Positions 17,861-26,300 of a stretch of DNA of 64,000 nt are shown piece by piece (position 1 is the stretch's first letter; each line of letters opens with the position of its first letter). The notes under the pieces were generated by a model that saw only the letters and a program-made list of their open reading frames with translations, made no database searches and had not been told where the DNA came from. Made by a program: the position numbers and the translations under genes. The stretch comes from Variovorax gossypii. GTDB lineage: Bacteria > Pseudomonadota > Gammaproteobacteria > Burkholderiales > Burkholderiaceae_C. Location: positions 62,001 to 126,000 of the forward strand of contig NZ_RXOE01000012.1 in NCBI RefSeq assembly GCF_003965815.1, read 5' to 3'.

Positions 17861-17885
17861 GGTATTGCATTTGAAATGCAATACC
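17861..17885. repeat. Perfect 12+1+12 palindrome
   Basis: GGTATTGCATTT, one G, then its exact reverse complement AAATGCAATACC. No T-run follows, so it is not a standard rho-independent terminator. It stands at the start of the AT-rich stretch that leads to the RHS/terpene-like operon. An operator or a regulatory RNA hairpin is possible. Confidence 0.75.
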
Positions 17886-18445
17886 AATTGCCGAGGCCTT
17901 GTAGGTTCTGAGGCCGTTTCTTGCCGCTTCGGGTCGATTTCGGATCGCTGATCGTTGCAATTGAAGTGCTGGCCTCGGCAATTCGAATTAACCAGTCTTC
18001 GGGATTGACTTCGGCGAACTGGTTCTTCCGTTTTCAAATTAAAAGCCCCAAAAATCACGATCGACGTGCAGCCGCACCATGCTGGTGAAAACCGCCCTCC
18101 GCCGCCCGCTGTAGCGCGGTCACGGTGCCTTGTGCTGCGAAGGGATTAATCCAAAGATTCTGCTTTGATGGCCGGTATTGGTTGTAATGCCGTGAAATTG
18201 ATTTTTCCTGAATTGATGGATTCTGAATATCTTCATTTTTTGGCCTGAAAGGGAAATTAATTCCTTGTGCCTAGTCGAAAAATTAATTCGCCAAATCCAT
18301 TGGCGCTGGCGAAATAAATTGATAGGCTGCGCGAGCCGGTTGCATGCAGTTACAGCAAATAACCGGCGCATTCCATGGCCAGCTTTTGAGGGTGATGAAT
18401 CACAGCCCGCTCGAGATGGTTTCCAGCTTTCCCAAGGAGAGAACC

Positions 18446-19156
18446 ATGTTCACAGGACTTACAGGACACCCGCCGCGCGGGCATGCCCGGCGCCCGTCGG
18501 GCGCCGCCCGGCCCTCCGCGGCCGCGTCCCTGCCCGGCCACTTCGCCCTGGCGCTGCAAAGCGAGGAGAGCGCGGCCGCCATCCAGGAAGCGCTCGCGCG
18601 CTGCGACGCGGCGCGCGACATCGCGCCGGTGTCGCTGAGCGTCGAGCGCGGCCAGCAGCGCGTGCTCAGCAGCGACCCCGCCGACGCGTCGGCGGTGGCC
18701 CCGCTCATGCTCACGACCACCGATGTCGACCTCTTCAAGCGCTGGATCGGCGCGCCCGACGAGAGCTGCCGCGCACATGCCGAGACCCACCAGTACTGGC
18801 CGCTGCCCACGCGGGCGTGGTCCGGGCGCTCCGTGTCCTCGCGCCGCGACTTCACCGCCGAGGAGGCCGCCGACATCGAGCGCGCGGGCCGCGTCTACCT
18901 GTTCGGCGATTCGGCTCTGGTGCGCGACTACCGCGACGTCATCGGGCTGTACCACGGCACCTTCGAGGCCGCCATCTACGCGATGGACGAACTCAGCGTC
19001 ATGCCCGGCGCGCGCCTGAGCGTGGTCGGCGCCCCCGCGGTCCTGCTGTGCAGCAAGTTCGACCTGCACGCACCCGGCCAGCTCGTGCTGCACACGCCCT
19101 GCCACGCCCATTTCGGCAGCGTGCGCAAGTTCTGCGGCGCCCCCTCGCTCAACTGA
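18446..19156 (+). CDS. Unknown 236-aa protein, first gene of the RHS operon
   Basis: I start at the ATG 18446 because AAGGAG sits 8 bases before it. The first 30 residues are basic and Ala/Arg-rich (GHPPRGHARRPSGAARP). The rest is unrecognised. A late segment, AIYAMDELSVMPGARLSVVG followed by a hydrophobic strand pattern, looks like a beta-sandwich or beta-helix. No signal peptide is evident. It precedes two small genes and the collagen-like gene with short gaps, so I infer a shared transcript. Function is unknown. Confidence 0.65.
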   Translation: MFTGLTGHPPRGHARRPSGAARPSAAASLPGHFALALQSEESAAAIQEALARCDAARDIAPVSLSVERGQQRVLSSDPADASAVAPLMLTTTDVDLFKRWIGAPDESCRAHAETHQYWPLPTRAWSGRSVSSRRDFTAEEAADIERAGRVYLFGDSALVRDYRDVIGLYHGTFEAAIYAMDELSVMPGARLSVVGAPAVLLCSKFDLHAPGQLVLHTPCHAHFGSVRKFCGAPSLN

Positions 19157-19171
19157 ACGGAAGGACCCGCC

Positions 19172-19372
19172 ATGGCAACCAAGACCCCCCAATCCCAGCC
19201 CGCCGGCATGACCGATTTCGCCGAAGGCGATGTGCGCATCGTGACGCCGGACAACCCGCTGGTCGTGAACGAGGACCCGGCGAACTTCGGCGCCGTGCAG
19301 ATCGCGGGCGGCGAGGTCATCGTGCAGGTGAAGTCGACCGTGACCTTCGCTTCGCTCGAGAAGACGAGCTGA
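19172..19372 (+). CDS. Unknown 66-aa protein
   Basis: This gene begins 15 bases after the previous stop with a good ribosome-binding site (GGAAGGA). The product is acidic in its first half (MTDFAEGDVRIVTPDNPLVV) and beta-rich at the end (GGEVIVQVKSTVTFASLEK). No family was recognised. Its small size and place at the head of a tailoring operon make a peptide precursor or a structural partner possible, but there is no leader/core signature that I can read. Confidence 0.65.
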   Translation: MATKTPQSQPAGMTDFAEGDVRIVTPDNPLVVNEDPANFGAVQIAGGEVIVQVKSTVTFASLEKTS

Positions 19373-19409
19373 GCCCCACATCCCACGCAAGCACGCAAGG
19401 AGTACACAC

Positions 19410-20105
19410 ATGTTGATCGACGACGTCCCCCTGGGCGATATCGTGGTGCTCGGCTACTCGGGCACCAAGGGCACGGCCGGCACGGCCGGCCCCAAAGGCA
19501 GCGACGGCTCGAACGGCCGCAACTGCGACTGCAACTGGGCCAGCGGCTGCCGTGACAGCACGGCCGGCGGCAATGGCGACACCGGCGGCAACGGCAGCAA
19601 CGGCACCGATGGCGCCGACGGCAAGCAGGCCTTCCCGGCAACGATCACCGTCACCAAGCTGCTGGGCGACGCCAGCCACAACATCGTCGTCTTCAGCGCG
19701 GGCGGCAATGGCGGCTCGGGCGGCGACGGCGGCGGCGGCGGCGATGGCGGCTCGGGCGGCCAGGGCGGCAAGTCGGACAAGGACGGCGCCTACAAGTGCA
19801 CCGGCAGCGGCGGCGGCAACGGCGGCACGGGCGGCAACGGCGCGAACGGCGGCTATGGCGGCAACGGCGGCGACGGCACCACGGTCACCGTCCGGTACTC
19901 GCTCGACAGCGGCGCCTCCGCCGCCATGGTCGGGCGCACCGCGCAGTCGCAGCCGGGCGAGGGCGGCGGCGCCGGCGGCGCCGGCGGTCCGGGGGCGGCG
20001 GGCAGCCCGGGGGGCAGCGCCGGCAAGAGCGGCAGCCCGGGGCGCGCGGGCAACCGCGGCAGCAAGTCGGGGGCGACCTCGACCTTCTCGATCACCAAGG
20101 TCTGA
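19410..20105 (+). CDS. Glycine-rich collagen-like protein
   Basis: A 231-residue protein. After MLIDDVPLGDIVVLGYSG come collagen-like and Gly-Gly-Asn/Asp repeats (GTKGTAGTAGPKGSDGSNG; GGNGGSGGDGGGGGDGGSGG). Two beta-like islands (FPATITVTKLLGD and TTVTVRYSLDSGA) interrupt them, and it ends in STFSITKV. A Cys-rich patch, NCDCNWASGC, could be cross-linked. AAGGAG precedes the ATG. There is no signal peptide. Such repeats usually form extended fibres or surfaces. Position suggests a partner or substrate of the downstream enzymes. Confidence 0.8.
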   Translation: MLIDDVPLGDIVVLGYSGTKGTAGTAGPKGSDGSNGRNCDCNWASGCRDSTAGGNGDTGGNGSNGTDGADGKQAFPATITVTKLLGDASHNIVVFSAGGNGGSGGDGGGGGDGGSGGQGGKSDKDGAYKCTGSGGGNGGTGGNGANGGYGGNGGDGTTVTVRYSLDSGASAAMVGRTAQSQPGEGGGAGGAGGPGAAGSPGGSAGKSGSPGRAGNRGSKSGATSTFSITKV

Positions 20106-20125
20106 GCGCCCGGGCGCCGATCCGC

Positions 20126-22105
20126 ATGACGAACGTGCAGCAGTCCGCGCTGCGCACAGGCGTCGAGCGCCTGTGGCAGGAGGGCGCACGCCTGGCCGGC
20201 CTCGACGCCCGCGAGGTGGCCGCCACCGGCTGGGCGCTGCTGTCGCCGCCCTCAGGCGGCGACGGCCGCCGGGGCGGGTTTTCCGAGCTCAACAACGACG
20301 GCAGCCCGGCCCAGCTGTGCCTGTCGCAATCGCGCGAGGGCACGGGGCTGCGCATGCTGGTCGATCCGGCATGGCACCTGGCCGACGCACCGGCGCGGCT
20401 GGTCGCGAGCCGCGAGGCGCTGGCCCTGGCGCTCGAGCGCGGCGGCGCCGGCGATCTCGCACCCGCGTGCGAGGCACTGCTGGATGCGCTGTTGCTCGAG
20501 GAGTCGGCGCTGCACGCCTACCCAAGCAGCCTGCTGTGGATCGGCACGGGCCTGGGCCAGCCCGGCTGCGCGGTGTACGTGGACGTGCGGCCGCTGGGCG
20601 ACGCGGTCTGGGCGCGCACGCGCGACTGGCTGCACGTGGTCCTGCCCGATGCCGCGGAAGCCCTCGGCACGCTGGAGCGCCTGCGCCCGCATGTGCAGCT
20701 CTCGAGCATCGGCATCGAGGGCCTCTCCCGCCAGCGTGCGCGGGCCAAGCTGTACTGGCGCCTGCGCACACCCGTGGGCCTCGCGGCCCTCGGGCTGCCG
20801 CTGCTGGACGATCCCGGGCTGGCGGCCTTCCTGGCCACGGCCGTCGGGCTGCGCGAGTTCCCGCTGTCGGGGCTGGTGATGAGTGCGGGCTTCGACTTCG
20901 CCTCGGGGGCCCTCGAGGACACCAAGATCGACCTGTGCGGGCACTGCATGCCGCAGCCGGCCGCGTCCTGGCTGGACCTGGTGGCGCGCGTGTCGCACGG
21001 GCTGGGCCTGCCGGTGCCACCCGTGCAGGCGGCCCTGGACACGCAGCACTGCGAGGTGGCCTTCCTGGGCGCCGGCGTCGACCGGCGCGGCCAGCATCGC
21101 CTGAACATCTACCTCAAGCCGTCGGGCCCGGGCCTGCCGGCCGCGCTCGACCGCCGCGCGCTGCGCGCGTGCATCGCCTCGGCCTGCGCCTACCTGTGCG
21201 ACCTGCAGGCCGCCGACGGCGGCTTCGCCGACTACCGGCTGCCCGTGGGCGCCTCGACCCAGTGGGTGAGCGCCTTCGCCGGCCTCGCGCTGGCCGAGGC
21301 CGCGTGGGTCGCGGACCTGCCCTGGGCCTTCGCGGCCGCCGGGCGGACCGCCGACCGGCTCACGCGGGACCGGCCCTATGCCGCGGGCTGGGGCTACAAC
21401 GAGACGACGGGCATCGACGCGGACTCCACCGGCTTCGCGATCCGCCTGCTGCGCGCCCTCGGCCGCGAGGTGGCCCCGGCGGACCGGCGCAGCCTCCTGC
21501 GGCATTGGCGGGAGGAGGGCGGCTTCGCCACCTACGACGATGGCCCGCAGGCCTGGGGGCAGGCGCATCCCTGCGTGACGGCCGCCGCCGGCCTGGCGCT
21601 CGACGACGAGGCCCGCCGGGCGCTGTCGAGCACGCTGCAGGCCTGCGTCGCGCGCACCGCCCTGGCCGACGGCAACTGGCCGGCCTACTGGTGGCGCACG
21701 CACCACTACAGCACCTGGCACCACCTGCTGCTGCTGCGCCGCCTGGGGCAGGGCACGTGCGGCGCGGCGCCGGCGCATGTGGGCACGGGTGCGGGCACCG
21801 GCGTGGGCGCGGGCAAGGGTTCGGGTGCCGTCCATCCGTCCCCGGGGGCCTTCGAGCTCGCCTATGCCGCGGGCATCGCGCATTTCCGCAAACCCGGCTC
21901 GGCCGAGGCCGACCGGCTGCTGCGCGACCTGCTGGGCGCCCAGCGCGTGGACGGCGGTTGGACCGGCGGCTTCAACCTGCGCGTGACCGACCCCGCCTGC
22001 ACGGCGCCCTGGCAGCAGCCCGCGGGCGAGCTGTACCGGGACCAGGCCGGCACCATCACCACCGCCAGTGCGCTGTTCGTGCTCACGGAGGTCCTGCGTG
22101 GATAG
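20126..22105 (+). CDS. Two-domain enzyme: prenyltransferase-like plus class II terpene-cyclase-like
   Basis: The protein has 659 residues from the ATG 20126. Residues to about 345 show repeated strands such as AVYVDVRP, RARAKLYWRL, DTKIDLCGH and RLNIYLKP, a pattern like ABBA-barrel aromatic prenyltransferases. The C-terminal 310 residues read as an alpha/alpha toroid of the squalene-cyclase/prenyltransferase-beta type (CDLQAADGGFADYRL, AAGWGYNETTGIDADST, AQRVDGGWTGGF). The motif DADST at 431-435 stands where class II cyclases have DxDD or DxDTT. A Gly-rich linker interrupts the toroid. I infer prenylation and/or protonation-initiated cyclisation. Its stop overlaps the next gene. Confidence 0.65.
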   Translation: MTNVQQSALRTGVERLWQEGARLAGLDAREVAATGWALLSPPSGGDGRRGGFSELNNDGSPAQLCLSQSREGTGLRMLVDPAWHLADAPARLVASREALALALERGGAGDLAPACEALLDALLLEESALHAYPSSLLWIGTGLGQPGCAVYVDVRPLGDAVWARTRDWLHVVLPDAAEALGTLERLRPHVQLSSIGIEGLSRQRARAKLYWRLRTPVGLAALGLPLLDDPGLAAFLATAVGLREFPLSGLVMSAGFDFASGALEDTKIDLCGHCMPQPAASWLDLVARVSHGLGLPVPPVQAALDTQHCEVAFLGAGVDRRGQHRLNIYLKPSGPGLPAALDRRALRACIASACAYLCDLQAADGGFADYRLPVGASTQWVSAFAGLALAEAAWVADLPWAFAAAGRTADRLTRDRPYAAGWGYNETTGIDADSTGFAIRLLRALGREVAPADRRSLLRHWREEGGFATYDDGPQAWGQAHPCVTAAAGLALDDEARRALSSTLQACVARTALADGNWPAYWWRTHHYSTWHHLLLLRRLGQGTCGAAPAHVGTGAGTGVGAGKGSGAVHPSPGAFELAYAAGIAHFRKPGSAEADRLLRDLLGAQRVDGGWTGGFNLRVTDPACTAPWQQPAGELYRDQAGTITTASALFVLTEVLRG

Positions 22106-22421
22106 CCCGCTGCTGCACGGCCGGCGCGCCGCCTTGCTGTTCTTCAAGCGCCAGTGCCCGCCCTGTGTCGTCCTGTCCCGGCTGGCGGTGGTCCTGTCGC
22201 TCGGGGCCGTGCGCCGCGTGCCGCTGGACGCCGCGCAGGCGCGGGACTTCTACGCGCAGCACCCGGCGCTCGAGGGCATGCCCGTGCTGGTCCACGGCGA
22301 GCGCGTGGCCGCGGGGCCGGCGGTCTTCCTGGCCCTGCCGCGCGTGGTGGCCTCGCGTGCGTGGCAGCGCCTGCGCGCGCTGGGCGGGGCGCGCGACGGC
22401 CACAGGCCGACCGGGCCATGA
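22098..22421 (+). CDS. Thioredoxin-like protein with CPPC motif
   Basis: A 107-residue protein starting at the GTG 22098, which overlaps the previous stop and has GGAG about 8 bases upstream. The motif ALLFFKRQCPPCVVLSRLAV matches the strand and active site of a thioredoxin/glutaredoxin fold. A cis-Pro-like GMPVLVHGERV follows. No signal peptide is evident, so it probably acts in the cytoplasm. Its overlap with a cyclase and a dioxygenase gene suggests a redox partner for the tailoring enzymes or for the Cys-bearing proteins of the operon. Confidence 0.75.
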   Translation: MDSPLLHGRRAALLFFKRQCPPCVVLSRLAVVLSLGAVRRVPLDAAQARDFYAQHPALEGMPVLVHGERVAAGPAVFLALPRVVASRAWQRLRALGGARDGHRPTGP

Positions 22422-23290
22422 CGGGCGCACCCGCCGGGTCGCCGCCGCGCGCGGCGGCGACCGTGACCCTGAGCGATGCCCGCGCCGAGGCGGACTTCGC
22501 GCGCGACGGCTACGCGGTGGTCGGGCTGCTGTCGCCTGCCGAGCTGGACCGCCTGCAGGCGGCCTTCGCCCAGCATGCCGTCCTGCACGAAGGCCCCTTC
22601 GCGGCCAGCCTGCTGATCCCCGATGCCGCCGCGCGCGGCGCGGTCCACCACGCCGTGCAGGCGGTGCTGGCGCCCGCGCTGGCGCGCGTGCTGGCCGGCT
22701 ACCGGTCGGTGTTCTGCGGCTTTGCCGTCAAGGCGCCGTGCACCGACGGCGGCGAGATGCCGCTGCACCAGGACATCAGCTTCTCGCGTCCCGAGGGGCG
22801 GCCCGCCGTGAGCGTGTGGGCGCCGCTGGTCGACGTCTCGGGCCTCAACGGCTGCCTGGTGCTCGTGCCGGGCAGCCACCGCGTGAACACCGGCGCGCGC
22901 GCGCCCGGCTCGACGCCGGCGGCCGACAGCCTGCAGGCCTACGCGCAGGCGGGCCTGCTGCGCGAGCTGCCCATGCGCCGCGGCGAGGCCGTGGTGATGG
23001 ACCAGCGGCTGCTGCATGCCTCGCCGGGCAACCGCTCGCAGGCGGTGCGCGCCGTCGCGACGGCCGTGGCCGTTCCCGCCGAGGAGGGCCTGCGCTACTA
23101 CCACCGCAGCGTCGTCGACGGCGTGGCCCTGCTCGAGGGCTTCGCCGTGGAGGACGACTTCCATCTCGGCCACCCGCTGGGCAGCCGCCCCGCGCGCGGC
23201 ACGCGCCTGGGCGTGGCGCCCGAGCGCGTCGACTTCATCCACCCGCGGACCCTGGCCCCCCGGCCCGGGCCCGCCTGCGCAGTCCCTTGA
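22418..23290 (+). CDS. Phytanoyl-CoA dioxygenase (PhyH) family protein
   Basis: A 290-residue Fe(II)/2-oxoglutarate-dependent oxygenase of the PhyH type. The iron ligands are visible: the HxD in MPLHQDISF and the distal His in QRLLHASPGNRS, whose following Arg would bind 2-oxoglutarate. FARDGYAVVGLLSPAELDRL is the usual family opening, and WAPLVDVSGLNGCLVLVPGS is also typical. It overlaps the thioredoxin gene by ATGA. Enzymes of this family hydroxylate or halogenate small natural products. The substrate here is unknown. Confidence 0.85.
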   Translation: MTGAPAGSPPRAAATVTLSDARAEADFARDGYAVVGLLSPAELDRLQAAFAQHAVLHEGPFAASLLIPDAAARGAVHHAVQAVLAPALARVLAGYRSVFCGFAVKAPCTDGGEMPLHQDISFSRPEGRPAVSVWAPLVDVSGLNGCLVLVPGSHRVNTGARAPGSTPAADSLQAYAQAGLLRELPMRRGEAVVMDQRLLHASPGNRSQAVRAVATAVAVPAEEGLRYYHRSVVDGVALLEGFAVEDDFHLGHPLGSRPARGTRLGVAPERVDFIHPRTLAPRPGPACAVP

Positions 23291-23304
23291 TCGAGGAACC
23301 TTCC

Positions 23305-26300
23305 ATGTCCGGCTCCAACACCACCGACACCCAGGGCCTCGGCGCCCAGGCCCAGACGCCCGCGGAGCGCGTCTTCCAGATCGACCCCAGCGGCCTGGGC
23401 GGCATCGCCCAGAGCGTGAACCTGTTTCGCGGCGACGTGAGCGTGCCGCTGAGCGTGGTGTCGCTCGCCAGCCGCAGCGGCATCGACGCGAGCCTGGCGC
23501 TGATCTACAACAGCAACACCGGCGAGCAGGTCGACACCTGGAACCTGACGGCGCCCACCGGCCCCGTGGGGATGGGATGGTCGCTGGGCTACGAGTTCAT
23601 CGCGCGCGACGCGGCGCTCGCGGCCAAGCCCATCGACGGGGTGTGCTACCTGGTGGCCGGCGGCAGCTCCAACCGGCTCTTCCGCACCGCGGTCACGTCC
23701 ACCTACTGGGAGTACGAGGCCGAGAACTACCTGTTCTGGCGCATCCGCTACTACCCGCAGAAGGAGCAGTGGGAGCTGGTGCAGGAAGACGGCACGCGCC
23801 GCCTGTACGGCGGCGCGGCCGGTGCGAGCGCAGGCGGCGACGACGGCCCCGTGCAGTACGGCGTCAAGTGGGTCGGCGCCGAGGGCAACTGGAGCGATGC
23901 CACGGTGGTGAGCTCCGGCCAGAGCCGCTACGCGGTGGGCTGGAACCTCGCGGCCATCGTGCCGCCCTGGGGCGACGGCGTGCGCATGGAGTACGAGAAC
24001 ACCCTCGCCGTCATCGGCGACAACGCGGGGCTGGCCTACACCGTGTCCTCGCGCCTGAAGCGCGTGGTGGTGCCGATGGTGCGCACCCTCGTCTTCAACT
24101 ACGCGCCCAAGCGCAACGACGACACGGCGCGCGAGTACCAGGTGCCGCACCTCGACCCGAACACGCCCTCACTGCACGCCTACCAGGACCGCTACGAGAC
24201 GCACTTCCTCGCCTCGGTGGAGGTGCGCAACGCCGACGACGCGCCTTCCGCGCCCGGGGCGCTGATCCAGCGCGTGGGCTTCGAGTACGCGCTGGTCAAC
24301 ATGTCGCTGGACCACCAGGACGACCCCGACTACGTCAAGCGCTACCTCACGGCCGTGACCTATACCACGCCTCAGGGGCTGGCGATGCCCGACGTGCGCT
24401 TCGACTACTACAACGACCCGTCGCAGCAGCTGAGCGCCGACTTCAACCGCGGCGCCCTGCGCAGCATCCTCTACCCGCAGGGCGGACGCATCAGCTACAC
24501 CTACCGCCACACGCTGCTGGCCGGCACCGACCGCGCGCTGCCCGTGGCCTCGCGCGGCGCGCCGCGCGTGTGGTTCGGCGCGGACTACGCGGTGCTCGTG
24601 AACTACGAGGGCGCGAACAGCGGCCTGGACGTGCGCATCTTCTCGTGGAACGGGCAGTGGGTAGAGGCCCCCAGCACCTACAACCTGTCGCAGGACATCG
24701 ACCTGGCGACGCTGCAGGTGTCGGTGCAGCCCGAGTTCTTCGCGCTGGCGTGCCGCACCGCGGGCACCAGCGCCGACTTCCTCGTGCTGCTGTTCCACAA
24801 GCAGAAGGGGCGCTACGGCCAGTGGATCGCCGAGCAGGACTTCACGAGCCTGCCGCTGCAAAACGGCGAGCAGGCCCAGCTCGCCACCGGCACGGACTTC
24901 GCCGTGGCGCTGAGCTCGGGCCCGAACCTCATGGCCAAGGTGTGGGACGAGCGCACCGGCCGCTGGATCGACGAATCGGGGGCCTTCGCCGTGCCCTCGA
25001 ACGCGAGCTACGCGCTTTGCGCGAGCGCGGACTACGTGGCCCTGGCGTCGGCCGATGCCGCGTCGCGCCGCGTCTCTCTGCAGCTGTGGTATCGCGTGCG
25101 CCAGGGCTCGGGCTTCGCCGCCGCGCAGATCGACCAGAGCACCCTCAGCGATGTCGACTGGCAGTTCGACAGCACGCCCACGAACTTCTGGAGCCTGGGC
25201 TCGTGCTTCGCCTCGATGACCTACGTCAACGGCGGGGACGACCGCACGATCCGCTACACGGTCAAGGTGCTGCAGTGGGACGACAGCTTCTACGCGCGCA
25301 CCGTGCTCGACGAGCGCCTCACGATCGACGCGGACACCGAGCTGCCCTACGCGCAGTCTGTGGTCAGCGGCAGCGTGCTGGGCAACGTGGCGAACCTGTT
25401 TCGCTACGACGGGCAGACCTGGCAGCCGGGGGCGCTGCCGGTGCCCGGCGGTACAGGCGACCCGCCGCGTTTCGTCTACGGCAGCGACGTCGCGGTGGTC
25501 TCGGGCAAGGAGGAGGCGGCCATCGCGCTGTTCAACCCCTACCAGCCGAGCTGGGAGGCGGCTGTCCAGATCCCGATCTCGCAGCTGGGCATCACGCCCA
25601 CCGCGAACGGCGACTACGTGTCGGTCGACCGGCAGGTCTACTACCGCGATCCGGCGAACGTCCTGCAGCCCGTGTACGTGCTGGACTCGAACATGGTCGC
25701 GCAGAGCCTGGTCAACCGCGCGCCGTACTTCATCGCCTACGAGGACCAGAGCGGCAACACGCACGTGCTGCCGCTGAGCAACGGCACGGTCGACGCGGCC
25801 GCGGAGGTGGTGCTGGCGAACGAGCGCATCCATGTGCCCGACGGCGGCCAGGGCACCACGCTCGCGGGGCCGAGCGCCCTGATGACCTACCAGGGCAGCT
25901 TCGACAACCCCAGCGCGCTCAAGCTCTACCAGTTCGTGCAGCACGGCATCGAGGGCCAGGTCGGCGGCTACCCGGTGGAGGCCCTGCGCATCGACGACGG
26001 CTACCCCGACGACTGGGGCGGCGTGTGGGCGGCGGCAAGCAAATGCTCGCGCTTCTACTACGACTGCGACAACGTCACCGTCTCGCCCGAGGGCACCGTC
26101 ACCGAATTCGCGGCCGCCACCGTCGTCTATGGCGCGGACGCAGGCACCGCGGGCGTGGCCTACCCGCCCCCGGTCGACACCCTGTTCGGGCGCTCCGAGT
26201 ACCGCTTCCACAACAACCGTTCGCCGCGCACGAGCGGCCTGGTGCCGGACGACGCGATGCTCGATCCGTCGGCGACCACGTACTACAGCTTCCTCAACGG

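Larger units (their letters stand above)
17230..18445. other. Long intergenic region upstream of the RHS operon
   Basis: No convincing gene is present in about 1.2 kb. Bases 17,230-17,820 are GC-rich, related to 39,650-39,960 and include palindrome copy 2 and a shared CAGGCACCGGGCAAAT. Bases 17,830-18,410 are clearly AT-richer than anything nearby and hold the 25-base palindrome. Promoter elements of the following operon probably lie in the AT-rich part, but I could not fix a reliable -35/-10 pair. Short frames here look like chance. Confidence 0.55.

Noticed and set aside
19552..23304. Upstream extension of the RHS frame, giving over 4,100 residues
   Set aside because: The extension overlaps four well-supported genes and is Ala/Arg/Pro noise. 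The ATG at 23305 starts recognisable sequence.
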